The position numbers and the translations under genes are program-made. A stretch of 64,000 bases of DNA from Fibrobacter sp. UBA4297 (GTDB taxonomy: Bacteria; Fibrobacterota; Fibrobacteria; Fibrobacterales; Fibrobacteraceae): positions 39,522 through 103,521 of the forward strand of contig NZ_DGUZ01000023.1 in assembly GCF_002394865.1 (NCBI RefSeq). Direction: 5' to 3'. The notes beneath the pieces are model-generated. The model saw only the letters and a list, made by a program, of their open reading frames with translations, was not told the DNA's origin and searched no databases. This document shows positions 1 through 9,059 of this stretch, one piece after another; position 1 is the first letter of the stretch; the number at the start of each line of letters is the position of its first letter.

Positions 1-1905
1 CCGCGGTATTGATTTGACGCGGCCCGCATAAGACAAATGCCTATCATTACTCGTTGAAATCATGATATACTCAGCTCTCTTTTTTTCAATTTTCAGAGAA
101 CGATTACCGCCCCATTCCATTGCAACCGTATTGTACAAATTAAAACCAAACGGATCTCCTATAGAAGGCGCAGCAAGCAAGAATGCAGCCTCGGCAGCAG
201 AACGCCATCTTTGGTCAACGTATACAAAGATCGTTTCCCAGTCATCCAACGTGGGAATTCTCCAGCCATCCGGACACACGCCCTGAGTCACGGCGAGACT
301 ATCCAAGTTCACCTTATTAATGTCAATAAACTTATACATATCGCTCATATACTGTTCGCAACGTTCCAAGATTTCGGCATCATATACAACTCGTAAAGAA
401 TCGTAATTAACAGGAATGCCACCTCCATAGTATTCACATTTTTCAATGTCATATTCATCTGGTTCTTCTAATTCCGCAATACATTTCGCGATATACGCAG
501 AATCATACGGTATCGGAGTTGTCGAATAACGCGGAGACAAAGAATCAATACATTCCTGTATAGATTCAAATTCATTGCTTAGAACAGATTCATCAAGCCC
601 CACGGCATCTAGCCAATTGTATTGACGGCCATAGATTGCGCAATTTTGTTCATTACCGTCGAGGCAACTTGTCTTTACACCGCTATAATTAAGGTTCTCG
701 GCCATCCAAGTTTGCGATTTATCGCCAAAGTCTATAGTTACAGTTTTGTAGACCTTGCCATCGCGAGCATCTGTCATCGTTCCAAAAGTATGAGGAACCT
801 GTTCATAAGCAACATGCCAACTTCCTGAACGGCAGGCTATATTGAATTTTGCATTTGACGACACATAAACCCCTTCAGTAACATCTACGACAGTGCCTTC
901 CAATTCAGAAGTACATTGTCCAGATCCAAGCACTACAGACATCATCCCCGCAAGGTATTTTTCATAAAGCAGCATTGCTTGGTATTCCCTTGCCACTTGT
1001 GGCCCCATGTTATCATAGACACCCTGCGGAATACTCAGTTTAAACTTCAAATCGTTAACGGCTCTCATCACTCCGTTTTTCACGGTATTTTTTTCTCTCA
1101 TGAAAGAACCCGTCTGTTCAAACGATTTCGAAATAGAGGCCTCCACCTTAGAGTCTCCATTAGCATATGGATCAACCATGACTTTAACAAATACCGACTG
1201 CATCGCGTAATAATCAAGTCCCGAAACATCCAAACTGTCGAAAGTAATTCCATAAAGACCAAAAGCTTCTAGAATTTCTCGTTTCGCCTGTGCCATCGCA
1301 TCCGCAAAATCATTTCCAATCAACATCAGGACTCGTGCACGATAGGCTATTAAATCAGAGAAAACGTCAACAGTAACAGGCGTTGTATCCCGGACATCAA
1401 TAAAGGCATTTAAGCTAAGCGCATCGCCACTTCCATCGCCTCCGCATCCATAAAAATCACAATCAACGCTCACGGTTAACGATTTCTGTGCAACAGCCGT
1501 AATCCAGACATACGGAGACTTTAGCGTCACGCCCTGGATGTTGAACAAGCCGCCATCATTATCAATCGTATCGGCATAAGACACGCCCGTTTTTTCAAGC
1601 GAATCCCCATCAAGTTCATAAAGAGTCACAATGGAGCCCTTCGGCATTCCACCAATAGACAGTCCCACTTCTGGTTTTGAAGTATCCAAAGGCTCCTGCC
1701 GCACACTTGCCAAAGCAAGGCCCTTCACCGTAATATTTTCAAGTGAAGCCGTTTCTTCCGTAGAACCACCCTCATGCGCCAACGGAGAATGATTAACTTC
1801 TTCGGAACAGCCTACATACATCATAAGAAGAGCAAACGCCATAACCAAACAGAACGCAGCTCCAATAAAATCTCGCAACAGCGAATTTTGTCTTGAATGT
1901 TTCAT
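1..1905 (-). CDS. FISUMP-domain lipoprotein, C-terminus cut by the window edge
   Basis: The reading frame stays open from the ATG at 1905 to base 1, so about 635 residues are present and the last few are missing. The N-terminus has a charged start, a hydrophobic stretch and a lipobox ending YVGC with Cys33, which predicts a lipid-anchored envelope protein. The middle has a segment of the type 'GSIVTLYELDGD...SYADTIDNDGG' shared with the two other cassette lipoproteins. The C-terminal third carries FISUMP signatures (QTWMAENLNY, CAIYGRQYNW, GVCPDGWRIP). The start lies 9 nt after the upstream regulator gene, whose TAG stop is embedded in this gene's AGGAGG. The domain is common in Fibrobacter, but its molecular function is not established. 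Confidence 0.88.
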   Translation of the reverse strand, partial: MKHSRQNSLLRDFIGAAFCLVMAFALLMMYVGCSEEVNHSPLAHEGGSTEETASLENITVKGLALASVRQEPLDTSKPEVGLSIGGMPKGSIVTLYELDGDSLEKTGVSYADTIDNDGGLFNIQGVTLKSPYVWITAVAQKSLTVSVDCDFYGCGGDGSGDALSLNAFIDVRDTTPVTVDVFSDLIAYRARVLMLIGNDFADAMAQAKREILEAFGLYGITFDSLDVSGLDYYAMQSVFVKVMVDPYANGDSKVEASISKSFEQTGSFMREKNTVKNGVMRAVNDLKFKLSIPQGVYDNMGPQVAREYQAMLLYEKYLAGMMSVVLGSGQCTSELEGTVVDVTEGVYVSSNAKFNIACRSGSWHVAYEQVPHTFGTMTDARDGKVYKTVTIDFGDKSQTWMAENLNYSGVKTSCLDGNEQNCAIYGRQYNWLDAVGLDESVLSNEFESIQECIDSLSPRYSTTPIPYDSAYIAKCIAELEEPDEYDIEKCEYYGGGIPVNYDSLRVVYDAEILERCEQYMSDMYKFIDINKVNLDSLAVTQGVCPDGWRIPTLDDWETIFVYVDQRWRSAAEAAFLLAAPSIGDPFGFNLYNTVAMEWGGNRSLKIEKKRAEYIMISTSNDRHLSYAGRVKSIPR

Positions 1906-1914
1906 GATATCCTC

Positions 1915-2745
1915 CTAACCCTTTTTAACACTCTTTTTTGTCAACGGGAAAAACTGAACGTTTAGTCGGTAGACCTCGTCCGTTTCGTCATCGCGCGTGG
2001 CAATCGCAATGATGCGCTTGCGGAATGCAGCGATTTCCTCAACAATTTCATCGTAAGCAGATTGCGTGATACCGAGCGTGAGGCCAGAAAAATGGCGTTG
2101 ATCTTGCGGCACACCTTCAATAGTTTCAAGTGCGAACTCGCCCATCTGGCGATGCATTCCGCGAACAGCCACAGGAGTCACATCCATAGGTCCTGTCGTT
2201 ACGGATTTTTCAGTTTGGACATAATTGCCGTTTTCGTCTTTTTGCAACAAGTTCGCCTTGATCAAGAAACTCAGCGATTCAGAGACTTCGGCGGCAGTGA
2301 TTTCCGGGCGGCAGGCTTTGGCAAGCGCAAGCGGTTTTGCGCCAGGCATGGCAGGGGCTAGTTCACGGAGTACCGGATTTTTCCAGCTATCAAAATAACG
2401 GAAGGAATCTCCCTCAAGGACTCTTACTTTATGGATGTCAGCGATAGCGAGCATTTTGTTGAAAATGGACTTTTTCTCTTCGTCCGTTTTCGCATGGTCG
2501 AACCTGACCATTTCGCAAAAGTAATCCAGTTCGTAATTTGCAAGGCCCATCGCAGATGCCACTTGACCTGCAGTTTCTTCGCTCAAGTTAGAGCGGCCTT
2601 CACTCACGTATTTTAGGAACACCGGCGACGAAAACCCTGCCGCCCGCGTAAAAGTTTGCCAAGTAAACGCGGATTTTGCCTTTTTCTCGGCGTAATAATC
2701 CGCGATGTACTGGTGATAGTTCGTGTACTCTAGTACATCCTTCAT
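1915..2745 (-). CDS. TIGR02147-family regulator-like protein (cassette 1)
   Basis: Encodes 276 residues starting MKDVLEYTNY; this start is chosen because a GGGAGGAT ribosome site sits just upstream and both paralogues in the window begin the same way. Residues about 25-75 (FTWQTFTRAAGFSS...) look like an XRE-type helix-turn-helix, and the rest matches the TIGR02147/DUF4423 paralogous family (ELAPAMPGAKPLA, CRPEITAAEVSESL, HRQMGEFALETIE). A role as a DNA-binding regulator of the adjoining lipoprotein gene is inference. It is the first gene of a two-gene operon. All three paralogues in the window are exactly 276 residues and strongly similar along their whole length. Confidence 0.85.
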   Translation of the reverse strand: MKDVLEYTNYHQYIADYYAEKKAKSAFTWQTFTRAAGFSSPVFLKYVSEGRSNLSEETAGQVASAMGLANYELDYFCEMVRFDHAKTDEEKKSIFNKMLAIADIHKVRVLEGDSFRYFDSWKNPVLRELAPAMPGAKPLALAKACRPEITAAEVSESLSFLIKANLLQKDENGNYVQTEKSVTTGPMDVTPVAVRGMHRQMGEFALETIEGVPQDQRHFSGLTLGITQSAYDEIVEEIAAFRKRIIAIATRDDETDEVYRLNVQFFPLTKKSVKKG

Positions 2746-2803
2746 CGTATCCTCCCAACAAAACAACCTCTTGATCCGAAGACCCGTGTCGTTTCTAATT
2801 TGA

Positions 2804-2832
2804 AATATAACCTACAAAATCTAAAAAGTCAA
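2804..2832 (-). promoter_or_regulatory. Promoter of cassette 1
   Basis: On the minus strand, TTGACT (2832-2827) and TATATT (2809-2804) are separated by exactly 17 nt, about 60 nt upstream of the regulator start. The same arrangement with similar flanking bases (CTATTGA before the -35, AT-rich spacer) precedes cassettes 2 and 3. Confidence 0.7.
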
Positions 2833-2947
2833 TAGTTTTATGATAAATAATTTGTGATTTTAGAAAAATTTAAGCATTATTATCAATTTTTATAAAAATC
2901 AAGCAATTTTAAGAATATAAACAAAATAACCACCATTTCTACAAAAC
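2833..2947. other. AT-rich spacer upstream of cassette 1
   Basis: Very AT-rich DNA between the promoter of cassette 1 and a palindromic repeat. It resembles the AT-rich blocks upstream of cassettes 2 and 3. No gene is visible. It may be a binding region for the cassette regulators, but this is inference. Confidence 0.4.
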
Positions 2948-2981
2948 GAGATGCCGATCCCGCCACAAGGCCGGGATGACA
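2948..2981. repeat. Intergenic palindromic repeat (GAGAT...ATGACA family)
   Basis: Begins GAGATGCCGATCCCG and ends CCGGGATGACAG, with complementary arms around a short loop. It is a member of the dispersed palindrome family found between many genes of this window. Confidence 0.6.
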
Positions 2982-2987
2982 GAGCAT

Positions 2988-3016
2988 AAAAAGAAGGCGG
3001 GGCGAACCCCGTCTTC
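2988..3016 (-). terminator. Intrinsic terminator after cassette 2
   Basis: Read on the minus strand: GAAGACGGGG, loop TTCG, CCCCGCCTTC, then TTTTT. The stem is 10 bp with one A-C mismatch. It lies 42 nt beyond the stop of the second FISUMP lipoprotein gene. A nearly identical hairpin terminates cassette 3. Confidence 0.8.
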
Positions 3017-3057
3017 CCTTTCCTCCTAACAAATATTTTTTACTCGCTTAAAAAGGT

Positions 3058-4818
3058 TTAGTTTTTGATGCAGCGGACATTCACTTCATCAAAAGGAGGT
3101 ATATCACGTGCGCCTTCACTATATTGATATTTAGTCGGCATTCTAAATCCAAAGCCAGATCCGCTACCAAATCCACCAAAGAAAGCAACTTTAGATAAAT
3201 GCAGATCCGTCACTGCAAAATGATTATAAAAATCTCCCATCCTTCCAGTCACATATATGCGGCCATTATCATCCATAGCAAGCCCACTTGAACTTTTCAA
3301 ACCAAAACCTGTTGCAGTTTCATCATAAAGGACAGGCACTGCTTTAACATAATCGACCCCATACAGACTTCCCAAATTCTGCAACAAGGTTTTCCAGTCA
3401 TTCGTAGTCGGTATACGCCAACCATCTGGACAAATTCCTTGATGCATATTCAAAGTTGACTGAAGCTCAGCATTGGCATAATCATAATCCCAAAGTTCTT
3501 CGGAGCTTGTTCTTCCCGCATAACAGGCATCATAATCAAACTCGTTTGTCGAATCCAAGAGGCCCGCAAATGCTTTTCGACATTCCAAGTTCAAATAAAC
3601 CGTATCCCCTCGCAAACTAACCCAATATATATTCAAATCTTCCATCGAAACATCCATTGCATTCCACCACAAATATCGACCGTATATTCTGCAAAGGCTT
3701 GCATTACTACGTGTTTGACATAAAGCGTGAGCGGAATCTGAATAAATAAGGTCTTCCGCCATCCAAGTCTGCGTGACACCGCCCCAATTATACGTCACCG
3801 TCTTATAAGACTTGCCATCTCGATTATCCACCAACGAACCTTTTGTATATTCCACCGTTTTAAAGCCCATAGTCCACCTTCCAGAGCGACACACAACACT
3901 AACCGAATTCTCGCTATTAAGAATTCCAATTTCACCTACATCATTTTCGCGAGCTTCGGTACACTGCCCTAATCCATCAATCTTAGCCAAGAAGCCAATT
4001 CTATAATCTATCATTTTCTTTAAATTCAGAAGATAACGTTCCAATTGAACGTTCCCCATGAATTCTTTGGGCGAAGCATAATGGTAAGCAGCATCAAACC
4101 AATCAAGTCCCTTGCGAGCATCTTTTTCCGTGTATTGAATTAGCTTATTTACATAAGACAATTCAGAATTTTCATCAAACATTTTTTCAAACGAGCCTAA
4201 GTCTTCGTATATTCCAAAGTCTTCAAGAATTTTGCGTTCAGCCATTTGATTCGCTTCAGCAAAGGTCTTTCCTTCGGCTACATATTCTCGCAAAAGTGGA
4301 ACTTTGGCGGTCGTCAACGAATTCACACTTATTTTTTCTTTTTTTCGCAAATCCACAATAGCACGAAGCTCTTTAGACGGGATCGTGTACGCAAGGCATT
4401 CAACACCCAAAGTTATCTGCGGAAGCAACAATCCACTTACATACTTGCACGTATCAAGGGAAGGCACAATTTCTTCAATCAACACATAAGGGCTATTCAA
4501 ATCAAGGCTATCAAACGCAAAATGTCCTTCATCGTCAATAATCGAATCCACAACAGAACGACCCGTCGTATCGAAAGTCAAGGAATCAAGTTCATAAACA
4601 ATGATAGAACTCCCCTTAGGTGCAAGCATTGAATTTCCACGCGACGAAGAATCGACCATACTCAATTTCGGAAATACATCACCCATTTGCCCCATTAAGG
4701 CATAGACACCTGTTTCCTCTTCGGCACCGCCCATTATACCAAGCGGTTTATTTTCGTCGGAACAGGCCACCAAAAGGAGCGCCATCAGCGCAGCCAAAGT
4801 AATTTTTGAATAATTCAT
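3058..4818 (-). CDS. FISUMP-domain lipoprotein (cassette 2)
   Basis: 586 residues with a lipoprotein signal peptide (lipobox LVAC, Cys19). After a variable linker comes 'EEETGVYALMGQMGDVFPKL', which the cassette 3 lipoprotein also has in similar form. Next is a beta-rich segment (GSSIIVYELDSLTF...) and a predicted helical region. The C-terminal FISUMP domain covers about residues 350-586 (TQTWMAEDL, YGRYLWW, GICPDGWRIP, final NVRCIKN). An envelope location follows from the lipobox; the function is unknown. The gene starts 9 nt after the upstream regulator, whose TAG stop lies inside the shared TAGGAGG, so the two are very probably translationally coupled. Confidence 0.88.
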   Translation of the reverse strand: MNYSKITLAALMALLLVACSDENKPLGIMGGAEEETGVYALMGQMGDVFPKLSMVDSSSRGNSMLAPKGSSIIVYELDSLTFDTTGRSVVDSIIDDEGHFAFDSLDLNSPYVLIEEIVPSLDTCKYVSGLLLPQITLGVECLAYTIPSKELRAIVDLRKKEKISVNSLTTAKVPLLREYVAEGKTFAEANQMAERKILEDFGIYEDLGSFEKMFDENSELSYVNKLIQYTEKDARKGLDWFDAAYHYASPKEFMGNVQLERYLLNLKKMIDYRIGFLAKIDGLGQCTEARENDVGEIGILNSENSVSVVCRSGRWTMGFKTVEYTKGSLVDNRDGKSYKTVTYNWGGVTQTWMAEDLIYSDSAHALCQTRSNASLCRIYGRYLWWNAMDVSMEDLNIYWVSLRGDTVYLNLECRKAFAGLLDSTNEFDYDACYAGRTSSEELWDYDYANAELQSTLNMHQGICPDGWRIPTTNDWKTLLQNLGSLYGVDYVKAVPVLYDETATGFGLKSSSGLAMDDNGRIYVTGRMGDFYNHFAVTDLHLSKVAFFGGFGSGSGFGFRMPTKYQYSEGARDIPPFDEVNVRCIKN

Positions 4819-4827
4819 GGTTTCCTC

Positions 4828-5658
4828 CTAGTCTTTATTAGCACTCTTTTTGGTCATCGGGAAGAACTGCACATTCAGACGGTAGACCTCATCTGTTGCA
4901 GTTTCACTTGTCGCAATCGCAATGATGTCTTTGCGAAATTCGGCAATTCTCTGCACGATTTTTTCGTACGCTTCGCGAGTGATTCCAAGCGTAAGGCCCG
5001 AGAAATGACGTTCGTCCTGCGGGACGTTTTCAATGGCGTCGAGCGCGAACTCGCCCATTTGGCGGTGCAATCCGCGAACGGCAAGCGGAGTAAATTCCAT
5101 CGGGCCAGTGGTCACGACTTTATCGGTTTGAGCGTAGTTCCCATCTTTATCTTTTTGGAGCAAATTCGCCTTGACCAGGAAACTCAGCGATTCAGAGACT
5201 TCGGCAGCGGAAACTTCGGGGCGGCAGGCATGCGCCATCGCCAAAGGCTTTGCGCCAGGCATGGCCGGGGCAAGTTCACGGAGCACCGGATTTTTCCAGT
5301 CCTCAAAAAAGCGGAAGGATTCGCCATCGACAATTTTTGCCTTGCGGGATTCCGCGAGCGAGACCATTTTGCTGAATGCCGCGCGTTTTTCGTCATCGTT
5401 CTTTGCGTGGTCAAACTTGACCATTTCTACAAAGAACTCGCGTTCGTAATCGGCGAGACACATCGCCTGCGCGGTGCGAACCGCAGCTTCGGCGCTCAAG
5501 TTAAAGCGGCCCTCGCTCACGTATTTAAGGTAGACCGGCGAAGAGAAACCCGCCGTTTTAGCAAACTCCTGCCAAGAAAACGCAGTCTTCGCCTTTCGAT
5601 CGGCGTAGTAATCTGCGATATACTGGCGGTAGTCCGTATATTCAAGTATATCTTTCAT
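4828..5658 (-). CDS. TIGR02147-family regulator-like protein (cassette 2)
   Basis: 276 residues from MKDILEYTDYRQY, preceded by AGGAGGAAAA directly before the ATG; a longer frame to 5694 exists but lacks a ribosome site. Residues 25-75 form a likely helix-turn-helix (FSWQEFAKTAGFSSPVYLKY) followed by the TIGR02147/DUF4423 body. It is highly similar to the other two cassette regulators, which points to gene duplication. It is promoter-proximal in a two-gene operon with the FISUMP lipoprotein. DNA binding is predicted from the motif only. Confidence 0.85.
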   Translation of the reverse strand: MKDILEYTDYRQYIADYYADRKAKTAFSWQEFAKTAGFSSPVYLKYVSEGRFNLSAEAAVRTAQAMCLADYEREFFVEMVKFDHAKNDDEKRAAFSKMVSLAESRKAKIVDGESFRFFEDWKNPVLRELAPAMPGAKPLAMAHACRPEVSAAEVSESLSFLVKANLLQKDKDGNYAQTDKVVTTGPMEFTPLAVRGLHRQMGEFALDAIENVPQDERHFSGLTLGITREAYEKIVQRIAEFRKDIIAIATSETATDEVYRLNVQFFPMTKKSANKD

Positions 5659-5708
5659 TTTTCCTCCTAACAAACAATCTCTTTGTCGGATCATTTGTTG
5701 TTAATCTA

Positions 5709-5737
5709 AATATAGCTCATAAATTTCCAAAAATCAA
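5709..5737 (-). promoter_or_regulatory. Promoter of cassette 2
   Basis: Minus strand TTGATT (5737-5732), a 17-nt spacer and TATATT (5714-5709), about 50 nt upstream of the regulator ATG. The bases around it (AAACTATTGA before and inside the -35) match the cassette 1 promoter closely. Confidence 0.7.
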
Positions 5738-5859
5738 TAGTTTTACAATATATTTTATTGATTTTTACAATAATTTTGAAGATTTTAAGTACGATTACAA
5801 AAATCACAGAATTTTACAATATAAAGAATATTATAGAAATAACCTACTATATTTACTTC

Positions 5860-6933
5860 ATGGACTTTTTCACGAAAATCAATATTCCGGCTGCCGGTTG
5901 GCAGATTGACTACAATTCTAGGCTCGCATTTTTCGGATCGTGCTTTGCAGACAATATTTCGGCGCAGTTTGCATCGCGGAAATTCAACGTTTTGGCAAAT
6001 CCGTTCGGAACGGTTTACAACCCGCTCTCAGCGGCAATGCAGATTAAAGCCATTGCGAACGGGAAAATTTTTGGAGAAGCGGACGTTTTTCAGGATACAC
6101 GATTAGGCGTTTCGGAAAACGGCAATGAGATTCGCGGCCCCTGGCACTGCTGGAACGCACACGGTTCACTTTCGGCAGCAACTCGTGAAGAATGTATTGC
6201 AAAATTGAACGCAGCCACACAAGAAGCTCGAGAGTTTTTGCAGAAAGCCGACGTCGTGTTTATCACGCTCGGAACTGCGTTTGTGTACTTTTTGAGAGGA
6301 AACGGGGTTGCCGTTTCGAATTGTCATCGGCAAAATCCAAACATGTTCATCCGGAAAATGATTTCCGTGGATCATGCAGCTGAAGCGTTGAAAAGCATTG
6401 TGCACGATTTGCTGAAAATAAAAAATGACTGGATTGCTTCGTCCTCGGTTCGCAATGATGAAACGGGCAAGGACCGCAAGTTTCACATCGTCTTTACAGT
6501 TTCGCCACTACGGCATTTGAGCGATGGCGCACACGAAAATACGCTTTCAAAAGCGACATTGCAGTTAGCGATCAATAAAGTAATTCAAGAGATTGCTTCG
6601 CCTTCGGCTCGCAATGACGTGGGAGCCGAGACCATCAGTTATTTCCCGAGTTACGAGATTGTGATGGACGAACTGCGCGACTACCGCTTTTACGATGATG
6701 ACATGATTCATTTGTCTAAGACGGCAGAAGGTTACATTTTCGAGCGAATGGCAGAAACGTATTGCAGCGAAAAAACGCGCGAAGATATCCGCAAGGTGGA
6801 AAAGTTCATGAAAATGGCGAACCACAGAATTCAAGACGAGAGTTTAACAGCCACCGCGGAATTTTTGAAAAAGCAACACACCGAAGCGGGAAAGCTCGAA
6901 AGTCAAATTGCGGGACTTGAGTTAAACGTGTAG
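5860..6933 (+). CDS. GSCFA-domain protein (SGNH-like hydrolase fold)
   Basis: 357 residues from the ATG at 5860. An in-frame ATG at 5758 would add 34 AT-rich-coded residues and is rejected. The family-defining GSCFA motif is at residues 26-30, followed by NPFGTVYNPLS, LGTAFVY, SPLRHL and a C-terminal DDDMIHLS that supplies Asp and His. The GSCFA family belongs to the SGNH hydrolase group; its substrate is unknown. TATATT ends only 6 nt before the ATG and there is no ribosome site, so the mRNA may be leaderless. Two copies of a 29-bp palindromic repeat lie inside the coding sequence in frame (6432-6460 and 6591-6619), giving the residues IASSSVRND and IASPSARND. Confidence 0.85.
   Translation: MDFFTKINIPAAGWQIDYNSRLAFFGSCFADNISAQFASRKFNVLANPFGTVYNPLSAAMQIKAIANGKIFGEADVFQDTRLGVSENGNEIRGPWHCWNAHGSLSAATREECIAKLNAATQEAREFLQKADVVFITLGTAFVYFLRGNGVAVSNCHRQNPNMFIRKMISVDHAAEALKSIVHDLLKIKNDWIASSSVRNDETGKDRKFHIVFTVSPLRHLSDGAHENTLSKATLQLAINKVIQEIASPSARNDVGAETISYFPSYEIVMDELRDYRFYDDDMIHLSKTAEGYIFERMAETYCSEKTREDIRKVEKFMKMANHRIQDESLTATAEFLKKQHTEAGKLESQIAGLELNV
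6432..6460 (+). repeat. In-frame palindromic repeat, copy 1
   Basis: Starts GATTGCTTCG and ends CGCAATGATG, with inverted ATTGC/GCAAT arms. It is coding within the GSCFA gene and closely resembles copy 2 at 6591-6619. Confidence 0.6.
6591..6619 (+). repeat. In-frame palindromic repeat, copy 2
   Basis: Starts GATTGCTTCG and ends CGCAATGACG; it differs from copy 1 at only a few positions. Both are read in the same phase relative to the repeat, giving similar residues. Confidence 0.6.
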
Positions 6934-6935
6934 AA

Positions 6936-7015
6936 GGAGATTCCCCGTCGGAGCGGGGAATGACGATTCAGACAATTCATGGGTCATATCGATCCCGGAA
7001 CGGAGTCCGGGATGA
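6936..7015. repeat. Two intergenic palindromic repeats
   Basis: One unit is 6936-6964 (GGAGATTCCCCG...CGGGGAATGAC). A second, degenerate unit is 6991-7015 (GATCCCGGA...TCCGGGATGAT). They lie between the convergent GSCFA and cassette 3 genes. Confidence 0.6.
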
Positions 7016-7026
7016 TAATGTAATAC

Positions 7027-7055
7027 GAAAAGAAGGCGGGCCGCAGCCCGTCTTC
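7027..7055 (-). terminator. Intrinsic terminator after cassette 3
   Basis: Minus strand GAAGACGGGC, loop TGCG, GCCCGCCTTC, then TTTTC. The stem is 10 bp with one mismatch, about 40 nt after the lipoprotein stop. It is nearly the same hairpin as the one following cassette 2. Confidence 0.8.
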
Positions 7056-7095
7056 CCTTTCCTCCTAACAGTATTTCCGTTAAGTTTTCATTGGT

Positions 7096-9045
7096 TTAGT
7101 TTTTGATGCAGCGGACTGCGAACAAGTCAGAGTTAAAAAAGTTGAATCGGACTTTCTTACGGGATGTAGTAGCCAAAAGAGGAGTTTGCTCGCTCTTGCC
7201 AACTCGGACAAAACTACCATCTTGATCCAGAACCGAGGCAAATTCATAGTAACCATATGTTATCACCTTCGGCCTAGGAACTCCCGAACCATAGGATTCC
7301 ACAACTTTTCCTTCAATATTCCCAAAGCCACTCGCATCAGCGTCCTTTAACAAGACTCCTTGACTTGCCATGTTTTCAATCAAGAGATCCCAATCAGCTT
7401 TATTGGGGATTCGCCATCCATCTGGGCACACGCCCTGATAAGTTGCAAGTTCCGATTCAGGGATAACACTCGAACTATCAAAATAGATTCCATATCCATA
7501 TTTATGGTTGCAATAATCCCACAACGTTTCAGCAGTATCTAATTCATAACATTCACCCGCTTCAGTTCTAATAAAGCAATATTCAATCCTATTACTTTCA
7601 TCTTCATACGCACGCAAATCAAACTCAACCGTCAAGCACCGATCTTCAACAGACTCCGTTTTTAGTACCATGTCCTTACCCAACACACGGTCGTAAACAT
7701 CGGCATTCAACTTAAGAAAAGATTCATCAATATTCATAAACGCAGTCCACTTGTAAAAACGGCCCAGTTTTTCACATGACGGATCGTATTCCCAGCAATT
7801 CGTTTTTCCAAGCAAATTCTTTTTCAAGGTACTATCAACACTTGAAGACACCGTATCCGCAAAATTCAGATTTTCGGCCATCCACGTTTGCGTGACATCA
7901 CCCCAGTTATACGTAACGGTCTTATATGTTTTTCCATCGCGATTGTCCACCATCGTTCCACTTGTGTATGAAGCCTTTTTGGAATCAACCACCCATTTTT
8001 TTGACCGGCAGGTGACTGCGAACTTGGGCAATTCATAAAATTCACGAATCGCAATAGTATCTACATCGTTTTCACGCAATTCCGTACATTGTCCCAATCC
8101 AACCTTATGAGCCAAATAGCCAACCTCATATTCGAACAACTTTATTGTATTCAAATAATATTGCTGCATTTCTTCTGACGCAGAGAATCGCGACAAAGGC
8201 GCAAAGTAAACTTCTTTATAGATCCAGATAAAATTATAACCCAATAATTCATTTTTTATTTCATCTCCACCTCCACGTCCCAAATCGTCAAGTTCAGAAA
8301 TTTCCAAGTACAATGCCATAACATAATTCAATTCTTCATTTTCCAGGTCTTCAAAGCTTCCAAGATCTTCGTAAATGCCCATGTTTTCAAGAATGTCCTG
8401 TTCAGCCTTTTTGCTGGCCTCCGCAAACGACATTCCTTCGGCAAAGTACGCCCGCACTAGCGGGACCTTTTTATTGGACAACGTATTGACGCTTATCTTC
8501 TTATACTTTTTCAAGTCAACAATAGCGCTCCTCAAAACCGGATATTTTTGCGATCCATATACACTCATTGCTCCTGTTGAATCAAATTTCGTAGGAAGAT
8601 CGGTCGTAAAGCCCCACGCACCAGCACGCTCAAGACAATTATTGGTGATGCAGGAATCAAGCGTTTCAATCAATACATACGGGCTATTCAAGGTAAGGTT
8701 TTCGAACGAAAAACGACCATCATCATTATCAATCGTATCGACAAACGTACGACCTGTGGCCGCAAGAGATGACGAATTCAGTTCGTAAACAGTCACAACG
8801 GTTCCTTTCGCAGCATACAGGGAACCTTCATCATTTTGGATATTTGCCGAGCTATTGCCTTCCTTCGCAAGCAACTTGGGATATACATCGCCCACGCGTC
8901 CAGACAAGGCATAAACGCCTGTTTCTTCAACGGTGCCACCGGCAACACCGTTTCCTGAATTCGTTTCCGAGCACGCTGCGAACATAAAGGCGAGCAGCAT
9001 CGCCATTTTGCAGACAAACTGTCCGCTAATTTTTGAATAATTCAT
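7096..9045 (-). CDS. FISUMP-domain lipoprotein (cassette 3)
   Basis: 649 residues. The signal peptide has a lipobox MFAAC (Cys25), predicting lipid anchoring. The order of parts is as in the cassette 2 lipoprotein: a short linker, 'EETGVYALSGRVGDVYPKL', a beta-rich segment (TVVTVYELNS...TFVDTIDNDDG), a conserved stretch around KKISVNTLSNKKVPLVRAY, then the FISUMP domain from about residue 365 (VTQTWMAENLNFAD, GRFYKWT, GVCPDGWRIP, FAVRCIKN end). It is the largest of the three cassette lipoproteins. It follows its regulator gene by 14 nt behind AGGAGG. The function is unknown; surface adhesion or binding would be speculation. Confidence 0.88.
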   Translation of the reverse strand: MNYSKISGQFVCKMAMLLAFMFAACSETNSGNGVAGGTVEETGVYALSGRVGDVYPKLLAKEGNSSANIQNDEGSLYAAKGTVVTVYELNSSSLAATGRTFVDTIDNDDGRFSFENLTLNSPYVLIETLDSCITNNCLERAGAWGFTTDLPTKFDSTGAMSVYGSQKYPVLRSAIVDLKKYKKISVNTLSNKKVPLVRAYFAEGMSFAEASKKAEQDILENMGIYEDLGSFEDLENEELNYVMALYLEISELDDLGRGGGDEIKNELLGYNFIWIYKEVYFAPLSRFSASEEMQQYYLNTIKLFEYEVGYLAHKVGLGQCTELRENDVDTIAIREFYELPKFAVTCRSKKWVVDSKKASYTSGTMVDNRDGKTYKTVTYNWGDVTQTWMAENLNFADTVSSSVDSTLKKNLLGKTNCWEYDPSCEKLGRFYKWTAFMNIDESFLKLNADVYDRVLGKDMVLKTESVEDRCLTVEFDLRAYEDESNRIEYCFIRTEAGECYELDTAETLWDYCNHKYGYGIYFDSSSVIPESELATYQGVCPDGWRIPNKADWDLLIENMASQGVLLKDADASGFGNIEGKVVESYGSGVPRPKVITYGYYEFASVLDQDGSFVRVGKSEQTPLLATTSRKKVRFNFFNSDLFAVRCIKN

Positions 9046-9059
9046 GGTTTCCTCCTCGT

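Noticed and set aside
62..1272. Several plus-strand frames of 60-118 codons
   Set aside because: They overlap the long minus-strand FISUMP lipoprotein frame and have no coding signals.
5758..5859. N-terminal extension of the GSCFA protein
   Set aside because: The extra 34 residues are Ile/Thr/Lys-rich from AT-rich DNA and lie upstream of the probable -10; the ATG at 5860 fits the family start.
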